Origin: Carboxylicivirga taeanensis
GTDB taxonomy: Bacteria; Bacteroidota; Bacteroidia; Bacteroidales; Marinilabiliaceae
DNA length: 64,000 nt
Direction: 5' to 3'
Assembly: GCF_051851475.1 (NCBI RefSeq)
Contig: NZ_JBPUSJ010000004.1
Location: 186,001 to 250,000, forward strand
The first letter of the stretch is position 1. Each line of letters begins with the position of its first letter. The notes beneath the pieces were generated by a model that made no database searches, was not told the DNA's origin, and was given only the letters and a program-made list of their open reading frames with translations. Below, piece by piece: positions 53,540-62,350 of this stretch. The position numbers and the translations under genes are program-made.

Positions 53540-55402
53540 ATGAAAAGTTTTTTGAAAATTATCTTATTATTTGCTCTTGTAGCATGTGCGCCAAATAAAC
53601 CTGGCGATACTGTAATTGTTATTGGTGGCGGAGCTAGTGGTGTTGCAGCTAGTGTGCAAGCTGCTCGTCAGGGAGCAAACGTGGTGTTGATTGAAAAGTC
53701 AGACTGGCTGGGTGGTATGTTAACCAGTGCCGGTGTTAGTGCTGTTGATGGGAACTATAATTTGCCATCGGGCTTTTTTGGAGAATTCAGAGATAGTCTG
53801 GCGGCCAATTATGGGGGCTTGGATAGTTTAAAAACCGGATGGGTGAGTCATGTGCTGTTTGAGCCATCGGTGGGTAACCGTATCCTTAAGCAGATAGTGG
53901 CCGCAGAGAGCAAGATAGAGGTGCTTTATCAAACAGAATGGAAGCAGGTTACGAAACAGGAGGATGTGTATGAGGTGACCGTTGAAAAGGATGGCAAAGT
54001 ATCGGTTATTAGTGGTAAAGTGTTGATTGATGCTACTGAGTTGGGCGATGTTGCTGCAGCGCTTAATGTGCCTTACGATATTGGTATGGAGAGTAAGTAT
54101 GATACCAATGAATCCATCGCCCCAGAAAAAGCGAACGATATTATTCAGGATCTCACCTATGTAGCTATTCTGAAAGATTATGGTCGTGACATGAGCATTG
54201 AGCAGCCCAAGGGTTATGATCCTAAAGATTTTGCTTGTTCATGTATTAATGAGCACTGCATCAACCCAAAAGAACCAGAGCGCATGTGGTCAAAAGAGAT
54301 GCTGATTACCTATGGTCAATTGCCAAATAATAAGTACATGATTAACTGGCCGATTGATGGAAACGATTACTACATCAATACCATTGATATGTCTGATGCA
54401 GAGCGCGAGGAAGCTTATCAGCTGGCCAAGGATTTTACCATGAAATTCGTATACTTTATTCAGCACGAATTGGGCTTTAAAAATTTATACCTGGCAGATG
54501 ACGAATTTCCTACTGAAGATTTAATGCCGCTCATACCCTACCACCGTGAGTCGCGCCGGATAAAAGGTAAGGTTAGATTTAATTTGAATGATATTGTAGA
54601 GCCTTATAAGCAGGAAAACAAGCTATATCGCACATGTATTGCTGTTGGCGATTATCCCGTTGATCATCACCACGCGAGGTACAGCGGATGGTCTGAACTG
54701 CCAAACCTGTACTTTTATGCAATTCCTTCCTATGGCTTGCCAATGGGGACAATACTTCCGAAAAGTGTGGACAATTTTATTGTGGCCGAAAAGTCAATTA
54801 GTGTGAGTAACCTGGTAAATGGAACGACGCGTTTACAGCCTGTTGTGTTGCAAATCGGACAAGCTGCCGGTGCCCTTGCCGCCCTTGCTGTTAATGAAAA
54901 TATGAATGTGGGTGACGTACCAGTTCGAACTTTACAGAATACCTTGCTGGATAGCAAGTGTTATTTATTGCCTTACCTGGATGTTCAGTTAGACCACCCA
55001 TGGTTTAAATCGTTGCAACGAATTGGTTCAACGGGTATTTTAAAAGGCGAAGGCAAAAATGTGGATTGGAGCAACCAGACTTGGATTAACGCTGATTCTT
55101 TGCTTTTAGCTTCGCATCTGTCGGACTTAAACGATGTGTATCCATCGGTAAAGTTTAATGGCGAAACAGATAATTCAGTTTCGTGGAAAGAAGCCCTTCA
55201 ACTCATCGATAACATCTCGGATGCAGAAGGAATTACTTTGACAAGCAGCCAAAAGGAAGAAGTATTTAGCCTTTTAAACGTCAAAGAAGGGTTTTCCTTT
55301 AATACGCCGATTAAGCGAGGTGAATTCGCTGTCTTAGTCGATTATCTGCTAGACCCATTTAATAGAAAAGCTGTTGGAATCGACGGTGGGTTCATTAATT
55401 GA
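53540..55402 (+). CDS. Exported FAD-dependent oxidoreductase lipoprotein
   Basis: 620 residues. A lipoprotein signal (FALVAC, Cys about 16) is followed directly by a Rossmann FAD-binding motif, VIVIGGGASGVAASVQAARQ, and an acidic end of strand two (VVLIEKSDWLGG). This matches the FAD_oxidored (PF12831-type) group, large flavoproteins found beside glycan-degradation genes. A Cys-rich segment (CSCINEHC) near residue 235 is noteworthy. The C-terminal 150 residues look like a separate helical domain. No twin-arginine motif precedes it, which is unusual for a flavoprotein. Its substrate is unknown; oxidation or isomerisation of a sugar in the periplasm would fit the context. Confidence 0.88.
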   Translation: MKSFLKIILLFALVACAPNKPGDTVIVIGGGASGVAASVQAARQGANVVLIEKSDWLGGMLTSAGVSAVDGNYNLPSGFFGEFRDSLAANYGGLDSLKTGWVSHVLFEPSVGNRILKQIVAAESKIEVLYQTEWKQVTKQEDVYEVTVEKDGKVSVISGKVLIDATELGDVAAALNVPYDIGMESKYDTNESIAPEKANDIIQDLTYVAILKDYGRDMSIEQPKGYDPKDFACSCINEHCINPKEPERMWSKEMLITYGQLPNNKYMINWPIDGNDYYINTIDMSDAEREEAYQLAKDFTMKFVYFIQHELGFKNLYLADDEFPTEDLMPLIPYHRESRRIKGKVRFNLNDIVEPYKQENKLYRTCIAVGDYPVDHHHARYSGWSELPNLYFYAIPSYGLPMGTILPKSVDNFIVAEKSISVSNLVNGTTRLQPVVLQIGQAAGALAALAVNENMNVGDVPVRTLQNTLLDSKCYLLPYLDVQLDHPWFKSLQRIGSTGILKGEGKNVDWSNQTWINADSLLLASHLSDLNDVYPSVKFNGETDNSVSWKEALQLIDNISDAEGITLTSSQKEEVFSLLNVKEGFSFNTPIKRGEFAVLVDYLLDPFNRKAVGIDGGFIN

Positions 55403-55434
55403 TTGTATTCAGACATTAAAATATAAGTATTGAA

Positions 55435-56520
55435 ATGAAAAATAGGCGTGATTTTTTAAAGAAAGTATCAATGGCAGGAGCCGGTGCTTTTATGCTGAAT
55501 GGTGCGCAAGCGTGTAACGTTGCAAAAAGTAATGTAATTTCAGATGCTGGGCAGGGTAGTGGTTTGATCGTGCCAAAAGCGCAGGGTTTAAAACTGACTG
55601 GAACATTTTTGGACGAAATATCGCATGACATTCCTCACCAAAACTGGGGAGAAAAAGAGTGGGACCAGGATTTTCAGCACATGAAAGCCATTGGTATCGA
55701 TACGGTTATTATGATTCGTTCAGGCTACCGAAAGTTTATTACTTATCCAAGTAAATACCTGATTGGTAAAGGGTGCTATAAGCCAAGTACCGATTTGTTA
55801 GATATGTATCTGCGTTTGGCCGATAAGTACGATATGAAGTTCTATTTCGGCCTGTACGACTCAGGTAAATATTGGGATACAGGCGACTTGTCGTGGGAAG
55901 TAGAAGATAATAAGTACGTGATTGACGAGGTGTGGGAGAACTATGGCTCAAAGTATAAGAGCTTCCAGGGCTGGTACGTGAGTGGTGAGATTAGCCGAAA
56001 AACAAAAGGAGCAATTGGAGCATTCCATACAATGGGTAAACAATGTAAGGATGTATCGGGTGGTTTGCCAACGTTTATCAGTCCTTGGATTGATGGTAAA
56101 AAAGCCGTTCAGGCAGCTAGCTCTGGTCTTACAAAAGCACAGGCCGTATCGGTTCGCGAACACGAAAGAGAATGGAGTGAGATTTTCGATGGTATTAATG
56201 ATGTGATTGATGCAGTGGCATTTCAGGATGGTCATATCGATTACGATGAGCTGGATGCCTTCTTTGAGGTGAATAAGAAGATGGCTGATAAATATGGCAT
56301 GCAGTGCTGGACGAATGCAGAAACATTTGACCGTGATATGCCAATTAAATTCTTGCCAATTAAATTTGATAAGCTGCGCCTAAAGCTCGAAGCAGCTCAG
56401 CGTGCAGGCTACGACAAGGCAATCACCTTTGAGTTCCCGCACTTTATGTCGCCACAATCGGCGTATGGTCAGGCAGGGCACCTTTACAACAGGTATAAAG
56501 AATACTTTAATATTAAGTAA
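55435..56520 (+). CDS. DUF4434-type TIM-barrel protein with Tat signal
   Basis: 361 residues. The N-terminus has a twin-arginine signal (KNRRDFLKK) and a hydrophobic stretch ending near NGAQAC, which could also be a lipobox. The mature part resembles DUF4434 glycoside-hydrolase-like barrels: TGTFLDEISHDIPHQNWGEK, DTVIMIRSGYRK, FYFGLYDSGKYW, QGWYVSGEISR and AITFEFPHFMSP strands. The Glu in YVSGEI and the Glu in FEFPHF are candidates for active-site residues. It sits 2 bp ahead of the MFS gene. The activity of DUF4434 proteins is not established as far as I know. Confidence 0.82.
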   Translation: MKNRRDFLKKVSMAGAGAFMLNGAQACNVAKSNVISDAGQGSGLIVPKAQGLKLTGTFLDEISHDIPHQNWGEKEWDQDFQHMKAIGIDTVIMIRSGYRKFITYPSKYLIGKGCYKPSTDLLDMYLRLADKYDMKFYFGLYDSGKYWDTGDLSWEVEDNKYVIDEVWENYGSKYKSFQGWYVSGEISRKTKGAIGAFHTMGKQCKDVSGGLPTFISPWIDGKKAVQAASSGLTKAQAVSVREHEREWSEIFDGINDVIDAVAFQDGHIDYDELDAFFEVNKKMADKYGMQCWTNAETFDRDMPIKFLPIKFDKLRLKLEAAQRAGYDKAITFEFPHFMSPQSAYGQAGHLYNRYKEYFNIK

Positions 56521-56522
56521 CT

Positions 56523-57908
56523 ATGCGGAGTGAAAATATAAAATACGTAACATTCCTATCTGTTATTGCGGCTTGCGGTGGTTTTCTATTCGGGTACGAT
56601 ACAGCAGTGATTTCCGGAACGATAGTCAAAGTGGCCGAGCAATTTCAGCTGGATGTTATTCAGCAGGGATGGTACGTAGGTTGCGCGCTAATTGGCTCCA
56701 TCTTCGGCGTATCGGTAGCCGGGGTCGTTGGTGATAAATATGGTCGAAAGAAAACTATGGTAGCTGCGGCAGTATTATTTAGCATGTCAGCCATTGGTTG
56801 TACCATGGTCAATAGTTTTAGTGCGCTGGTATTTTACCGGATTATTGGAGGAATTGGAATTGGCGTTGTATCTATTATATCGCCATTGTACATCAGTGAA
56901 CTAGCGGTAACGAGACTGCGAGGTAGTTTAGTCGCGACCTATCAATTGGCGATAACCGTTGGTTTTTTAGGTGCTTACTGGGTAAACTACCACATTTTAG
57001 AGTATTCGTCAGCGCTATCTCCAGATGCAACAGGCTTCGCTAATTACATTTTTGGCAAGGAGTTTTGGAGAGGGATGTTGGGTGCAGAAACATTACCTGC
57101 CTTAATCTTCTTTATCCTCATTTTCTTCATTCCGGAGAGCCCTCGTTGGTTAATTTCTAAAAATAATGAGGCCGAAGCGCTCAGTACTTTGAATAAAATT
57201 TACATCGGTAAAGAGGCAGTAAACCAGCAGCTAAGTGAAATTAAAACCAGTATTCAAAGTGCAGTTGGGTCAGATTGGACGCTCATAAGAAAGCCTGGAA
57301 TCTTTAAGGCCATTGTTTATGGAGTACTGATTGCTATCCTTGGACAATTTATGGGAGTGAATGCTGTACTGTACTATGGACCAATGATTTTCGAGAGTAG
57401 CGGGCTTTCAGGAGGAGATTCGCTTTTCTATCAGATTCTGGTTGGTTTAGTCAATACTATTACCACGGTTATTGCCTTGCTAATTATTGATAAAGTAGGA
57501 CGTAAGAAATTGGTTTATTTTGGTGTATCAGGGATGTTAATCAGCTTAGTGGCTTTAGCAGCTTTCTTTAAGTTTGGTTCAACTGACTACAGTTATCTAC
57601 TACTGATCTTCTTTTTGGCTTACATTTTTTGTTGTGCCATTTCAATATGTGCTGTTGTATGGGTACTCTTATCCGAAATGTATCCGACTAAAATCCGGGG
57701 AGTGGCCATGTCAATTGCTGGGTTTTCGTTGTGGATTGGCACCTATTGTATAGGACAATTAACACCCTGGTTGTTGGAAAATGCAAAACCAGCAGGTACA
57801 TTCCTCTTATTCGCTTTTATGTGTTTGCCTTATATGTGGATTGTATGGAGAAAAATACCAGAGACAGCAGGAAAGTCGCTGGAAGAAATAGAGCAACACT
57901 GGGAATAA
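56523..57908 (+). CDS. MFS sugar-porter family transporter
   Basis: 461 residues with twelve predicted membrane helices. Sugar-porter signatures: GGFLFGYDTAVISG in TM1, DKYGRKKTM after TM2, a PESPRWLIS motif after TM6, GQFMGVNAVLYYGP in TM7, DKVGRKKL after TM8 and PETAGKSLEEIE at the C-terminus. It would import a monosaccharide or small sugar with a proton across the inner membrane. The operon places it between the DUF4434 protein and the epimerase. Xylose, glucose and related hexose transporters belong here, so an aminosugar substrate is only an inference from context. Confidence 0.93.
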   Translation: MRSENIKYVTFLSVIAACGGFLFGYDTAVISGTIVKVAEQFQLDVIQQGWYVGCALIGSIFGVSVAGVVGDKYGRKKTMVAAAVLFSMSAIGCTMVNSFSALVFYRIIGGIGIGVVSIISPLYISELAVTRLRGSLVATYQLAITVGFLGAYWVNYHILEYSSALSPDATGFANYIFGKEFWRGMLGAETLPALIFFILIFFIPESPRWLISKNNEAEALSTLNKIYIGKEAVNQQLSEIKTSIQSAVGSDWTLIRKPGIFKAIVYGVLIAILGQFMGVNAVLYYGPMIFESSGLSGGDSLFYQILVGLVNTITTVIALLIIDKVGRKKLVYFGVSGMLISLVALAAFFKFGSTDYSYLLLIFFLAYIFCCAISICAVVWVLLSEMYPTKIRGVAMSIAGFSLWIGTYCIGQLTPWLLENAKPAGTFLLFAFMCLPYMWIVWRKIPETAGKSLEEIEQHWE

Positions 57909-57927
57909 TTTAAATTAAGATTATATA

Positions 57928-59100
57928 ATGGATTTTAAAGAATTGGCCAGCTCCTATAAAAAGGAGCTGTTTGGGAGTGTATTGCCTTTTTGGTTAGATA
58001 ATAGCCTGGATATGGAGGATGGAGGATACTTTACTTGTCTCGATCAGAAGGGTAAGGTGTTCGATAGTGATAAGTTCATATGGTTACAAGCCAGGCAGGT
58101 TTGGCTCTTCTCCATGTTATATAACAAAGTTGAGAAGAAGCAGGAATGGTTGGATTGTGCAATACATGGGGCCAAGTTTCTTGCCAGCAACGGGCACGAT
58201 GGAAATTATAACTGGTATTTCAGCCTCAACAAGGAAGGAAAGCCTTTAATTGAGCCTTACAATATCTTTAGTTACACTTTTGCAACAATGGCTTTCGGCC
58301 AGCTTTATAAAGCTACCGGTAACGAGGAGTATGCGCATGTAGCAAAAAGCACCTGGGAGGTTATTTTAGCAAAAAGTAGCAACCCCAAAGGAAAATGGAG
58401 CAAAGCACACGCAGGCACGCGTGAGCTGAAAGATTTTGCACTGCCAATGATTCTTTGTAATCTGGCCTTAGAGATTGAGTTTTTACTTGAACCTACTGTT
58501 CTGCACGAAACCATTGAAAAATGCATTTATGAGGTGATGAATGTGTTTTATCGTCCCGAACTGGGTATTGTGGTTGAGAATGTAACCAAAGATGGTCAGC
58601 TTTCAGATTCCTTTGAGGGGCGATTGGTAAATCCCGGTCATGCCATCGAAGCCATGTGGTTCATTATGGACTTAGGGGTGAGGCTTAACCGGCCCGAGTT
58701 AGTGCAAAAAGCGAATGAGGTGGCGCTTAAGATGATTAATTATGGATGGGATGAGCAGTACGGCGGAATCGTTTATTTTAAAGACCGCCTGGGCTATCCT
58801 CCACAGCAATTAGAGCACGATCAGAAGCTGTGGTGGGTGCATCTGGAGGCCCTTATTACGACGCTTAAAGGTTACAAGCTTACGGGTTCAGAAGAGAGTC
58901 TGGAGTGGTTTAAGAAACTGCATAAATACACCTGGGACCGGTTCCCCGATACTGCCAATGGTGAGTGGTTTGGGTATTTAAACCGCCAGGGAGAGGTATT
59001 GCTGCCCTTAAAGGGTGGCAAATGGAAAGGATGCTTTCACGTGCCACGAGGTTTATACCAGTGCTGGCAATTGCTCGAAGAATTATCACAAGATAAATAA
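57928..59100 (+). CDS. AGE-family N-acylglucosamine 2-epimerase-like enzyme
   Basis: 390 residues, the typical length. An (alpha/alpha)6 barrel with the family motifs WLQARQVWLFSMLYNKVEK, GRLVNPGHAIEAMWF and GGKWKGCFHVPRGLYQCW. The two catalytic histidines are His238 and His371. The last motif is close to the renin-binding-protein/GlcNAc 2-epimerase form, which interconverts GlcNAc and ManNAc; cellobiose and mannose 2-epimerases are alternative activities in the same fold. It lies 19 bp after the sugar porter and 105 bp before SusC. It is cytoplasmic. A ManNAc/GlcNAc role would link the operon to sialic acid or ManNAc use, but no NanA/NanL gene is visible here. Confidence 0.9.
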   Translation: MDFKELASSYKKELFGSVLPFWLDNSLDMEDGGYFTCLDQKGKVFDSDKFIWLQARQVWLFSMLYNKVEKKQEWLDCAIHGAKFLASNGHDGNYNWYFSLNKEGKPLIEPYNIFSYTFATMAFGQLYKATGNEEYAHVAKSTWEVILAKSSNPKGKWSKAHAGTRELKDFALPMILCNLALEIEFLLEPTVLHETIEKCIYEVMNVFYRPELGIVVENVTKDGQLSDSFEGRLVNPGHAIEAMWFIMDLGVRLNRPELVQKANEVALKMINYGWDEQYGGIVYFKDRLGYPPQQLEHDQKLWWVHLEALITTLKGYKLTGSEESLEWFKKLHKYTWDRFPDTANGEWFGYLNRQGEVLLPLKGGKWKGCFHVPRGLYQCWQLLEELSQDK

Positions 59101-59205
59101 TATTGAATTAAGCAAAATCAGCGTTTCGGGAAAACAGCTAACAGAATCTAGACGTAGATCATTTTGCATCTGTACTATAATACTTCAATTACTAAAATCA
59201 TTAAA

Positions 59206-62200
59206 ATGAGGAAAAAATTCATTAAACCTTTTCGAAGGTTAGGCATTTACTTGCTCCTTTCATTCCTTTTTCTCGCATTAGAGAGCAGTGCCCAGGCACA
59301 AGTTATGGTGAGAGGAACTGTGGTCGATGAGCAAAACGAACCAGTTATTGGTGCGGCCATTATTGTTGAGAACACCACCATTGGTACCATAGTTAATATC
59401 GATGGGCGATTTGAGTTAGAGGTACCATCTAACGATGTATCTCTGCTATTTACTTGTATTGGGTTTGTTAATCAAACCGTACCTTTAAATAACCGCACCG
59501 AGCTGAATATCGTTCTAAAGACCGAAGAATTAGGGCTTGACGAAGTGGTGGTAGTTGGTTACGGTACCCAAAAACGTGCCAGTATTACCGGGGCGGTTAG
59601 CCAGATTAATGGCAAAGAGCTGGAGAAAGCACCGGTAGCAAACGTAAGTAATATGCTGGGTGGTTTAATTTCCGGGGTAATTACTAATCAAACATCAGGT
59701 CAGCCGGGTAGCGATGCTGCGAGCATTAGTATTCGTGGTGAAGGTGCCAAATACATTGTAGATGGTGTTGAGCGTGACTTCAATGAAATTGATCCCAATG
59801 AAATTGCTACCATATCAGTACTGAAAGATGCAGCTTCTGCATCGGTGTATGGTTTGGATGCCAATGCAGTGGTGATTGTGACTACCAAAAGGGGTCGAAG
59901 TGGAGCTTCACGAATATCGTTTACAGGTGGTTATGGTATCAGCTCCAATGCGAATATGCTGGAGATGTTGGATGGCCCTGGTTACGCTTACTGGTATAAC
60001 AAGGCGCGTGAGATGGATGGTGATGCCCCTGTGTTTACCTCAAAGCACATTGAAATGATGCTGAATAATGATCCGTCTGATGGTTGGGGCAATACCAACT
60101 GGTATAAAGAGGCGTTTGGTGTTGGAACTAACTCCAATTTCAACCTGAATGCCAGCGGTGGAAGCGAGAAGTTACAATATTTTGTATCATTAGGTACCTA
60201 CAGTCAGAAAGGAAACCTGTCCGGCTTTAATTACGATCGAATTAACATTCGTTCAAATATTGATGCCCGTGTGGCCAATAATCTGGATTTGACCTTTGAT
60301 ATTTCGGGTCGTATTGAAGATAGAAATTCCCCGGCTTTTAGTGGAAGTCCTAACGATTGGAACAATATTCCGCAGCAGGCGCTGAGAGCACATCCTTATG
60401 TGCCCAGTGAAATTGATGGGATACCCGTTTCAACGCGCACATCGAGTGTTTACATTAACCCCATTGCAGCAGCTGAGGAGTCTGGTTACAAAAACAATTT
60501 AAGCAATAAGGTGCAGACTAATTTAGCTTTGAATTATGAAGTGCCTTTTATAAAGGGCTTATCTGCTAAGTTTTTAGCAGCTTATGATATTAATTACCAA
60601 ACGTCTAAGAATTTCTCTACACCCTACCAAACGTATGTAGCATCATTGCCATCAGCGTCAAACACTGATATTTCCTACAGTTTGACAAATGATCCGCGAG
60701 GTAACCTGGCTTCTTTAGGAGAGGGACTTAGTTATTCGGCCAACCTAACGACTAATACCAGCCTGAAGTACGAAGGGGCGTTTGGTAAGCATTCCTTTAC
60801 TGCATTGGCGTTGGTGGAAACGAAGGAGCGTACTGGAAATAAGTTTGCTGCTTATGGTTATGGCTTTCCAATCCTGGAATTGGATGAGCTGGATTTTGCA
60901 AATATTCAGGATAAGACTAAGGTGTCAGGTACTAGCTATAACAGAAGGTTGGCCGGATATCTGGCACGTGTAACTTACGATTTCGATCAAAAGTACATGG
61001 CCGAAGTATCCATGCGTTACGATGGTAGCGATGTGTTTGGTGGAATGGTTGGTGGCAAACGCTGGAGTCCATTCCCGGCGGCTTCTGCCGGCTGGCGCAT
61101 CTCACAGGAAGATTGGTTTGCCAATAACGTGAGCTTTATTAATAACCTGAAATTAAGAGCAGGTGTAGGCTTAACTGGTACGACAGAGGTAAGTCCTTAC
61201 ACTTACCTGAATACCATGCAGATGTTAGATGATCCAGCTGTTATTCTGGGAGGATCTCCTCAATCGGGTATGTACACTTCTAAGCCAGGTAACATTAATT
61301 TAACCTGGGCAAAAGCACTTCAATACAATGCTGGTATTGATGCCCATATGTGGAATGGCCTATTGGCTGTGGAATTTGATGTATTCTATAAATTTAAGTA
61401 TGATATGCTTTCTTCATTGGCTGCAACTTATCCTCCTTCCTTTGGGGGCTATGTGTTTGCTTATGAAAATAACAACGAGCAGGAGCATAAGGGTTTTGAG
61501 GTATCATTAACCCATACAAACCGTATTGGTGATTTCCACTACCGGGTAGGTCTTACAGGTACTTATACCAAAAGAACTTGGTTGCGTTATGGCGATTCAG
61601 AGAATACACCTGATTGGTTAAAAGTAACTGGTAAAGAAGTAGGTGCACAAGTTGGGTTTATTGCCGATGGCTTGTTCCAAAGCCAGGAAGAAATTGATAA
61701 TTCGCCAACCATCGTCGGAAAAGATGTACGCGTGGGCGATATCAGGTATCGCGATTTAAATGGGGATGGCGTCATTTCATATGATCAGGATCGTGGTTTC
61801 GTTGGTAAATCAGGGATTCCTAAGTTTGTGGGAGGTATCAACCTGTCAGGTGGCTGGAAGAATCTGGATTTCTCGATTAGGTTCGCAGGTGCATTAGGCC
61901 GTGATATTGCCTTAACAGGTGTCTACCATAACTACATCATGGATCATACGTCTATGTCACGACCATTTTACCACGGTGGTAACTCACCAAAATACCTGGT
62001 GGAGAATTCATGGCGCGAGGATAACAGAGGAGCTGAATTTCCACGTTTGTCATTAGTTCCTGCCAGTTCCAATAATGGCTATGCATCCACCTATTGGTAC
62101 CGCAATGGGGATTACCTGCGCCTTAAAAACATGCAAATTGGTTACAGCATTCCTAAACGATGGATTGAAAGGGCAGGAATCGGCAATATCAGAGTATATG

Positions 62201-62331
62201 CTGAAGGACAGAATCTATTCACCCTAAGCCATGTAAGTGGTTATGGCATTGATCCCGAAGCACCAGGTGTTAATAGTGGCTACTATCCTCAGCAAAGGGT
62301 AATGTCTGTTGGTGTTAAATTAGATTTCTAA
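59206..62331 (+). CDS. SusC-like TonB-dependent outer-membrane transporter
   Basis: About 1041 residues from ATG 59206 (MRKKFIKPFRR); the frame opens at 59164 but the later start gives a proper signal peptide. After the signal comes a carboxypeptidase-D regulatory-like domain (VRGTVVDEQNEPVIGAAI), a TonB-box-like ELGLDEVVVVGYGTQKR, the plug (about 130-240) and a 22-strand barrel ending in VKLDF, with the final Phe typical of barrels. There is no N-terminal FecR-interacting signalling domain, so regulation by an anti-sigma factor is unlikely. It is followed after 19 bp by susD. It transports oligosaccharides into the periplasm. Confidence 0.96.
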   Translation: MRKKFIKPFRRLGIYLLLSFLFLALESSAQAQVMVRGTVVDEQNEPVIGAAIIVENTTIGTIVNIDGRFELEVPSNDVSLLFTCIGFVNQTVPLNNRTELNIVLKTEELGLDEVVVVGYGTQKRASITGAVSQINGKELEKAPVANVSNMLGGLISGVITNQTSGQPGSDAASISIRGEGAKYIVDGVERDFNEIDPNEIATISVLKDAASASVYGLDANAVVIVTTKRGRSGASRISFTGGYGISSNANMLEMLDGPGYAYWYNKAREMDGDAPVFTSKHIEMMLNNDPSDGWGNTNWYKEAFGVGTNSNFNLNASGGSEKLQYFVSLGTYSQKGNLSGFNYDRINIRSNIDARVANNLDLTFDISGRIEDRNSPAFSGSPNDWNNIPQQALRAHPYVPSEIDGIPVSTRTSSVYINPIAAAEESGYKNNLSNKVQTNLALNYEVPFIKGLSAKFLAAYDINYQTSKNFSTPYQTYVASLPSASNTDISYSLTNDPRGNLASLGEGLSYSANLTTNTSLKYEGAFGKHSFTALALVETKERTGNKFAAYGYGFPILELDELDFANIQDKTKVSGTSYNRRLAGYLARVTYDFDQKYMAEVSMRYDGSDVFGGMVGGKRWSPFPAASAGWRISQEDWFANNVSFINNLKLRAGVGLTGTTEVSPYTYLNTMQMLDDPAVILGGSPQSGMYTSKPGNINLTWAKALQYNAGIDAHMWNGLLAVEFDVFYKFKYDMLSSLAATYPPSFGGYVFAYENNNEQEHKGFEVSLTHTNRIGDFHYRVGLTGTYTKRTWLRYGDSENTPDWLKVTGKEVGAQVGFIADGLFQSQEEIDNSPTIVGKDVRVGDIRYRDLNGDGVISYDQDRGFVGKSGIPKFVGGINLSGGWKNLDFSIRFAGALGRDIALTGVYHNYIMDHTSMSRPFYHGGNSPKYLVENSWREDNRGAEFPRLSLVPASSNNGYASTYWYRNGDYLRLKNMQIGYSIPKRWIERAGIGNIRVYAEGQNLFTLSHVSGYGIDPEAPGVNSGYYPQQRVMSVGVKLDF

Positions 62332-62350
62332 TAATCAAATTGATAATCTT

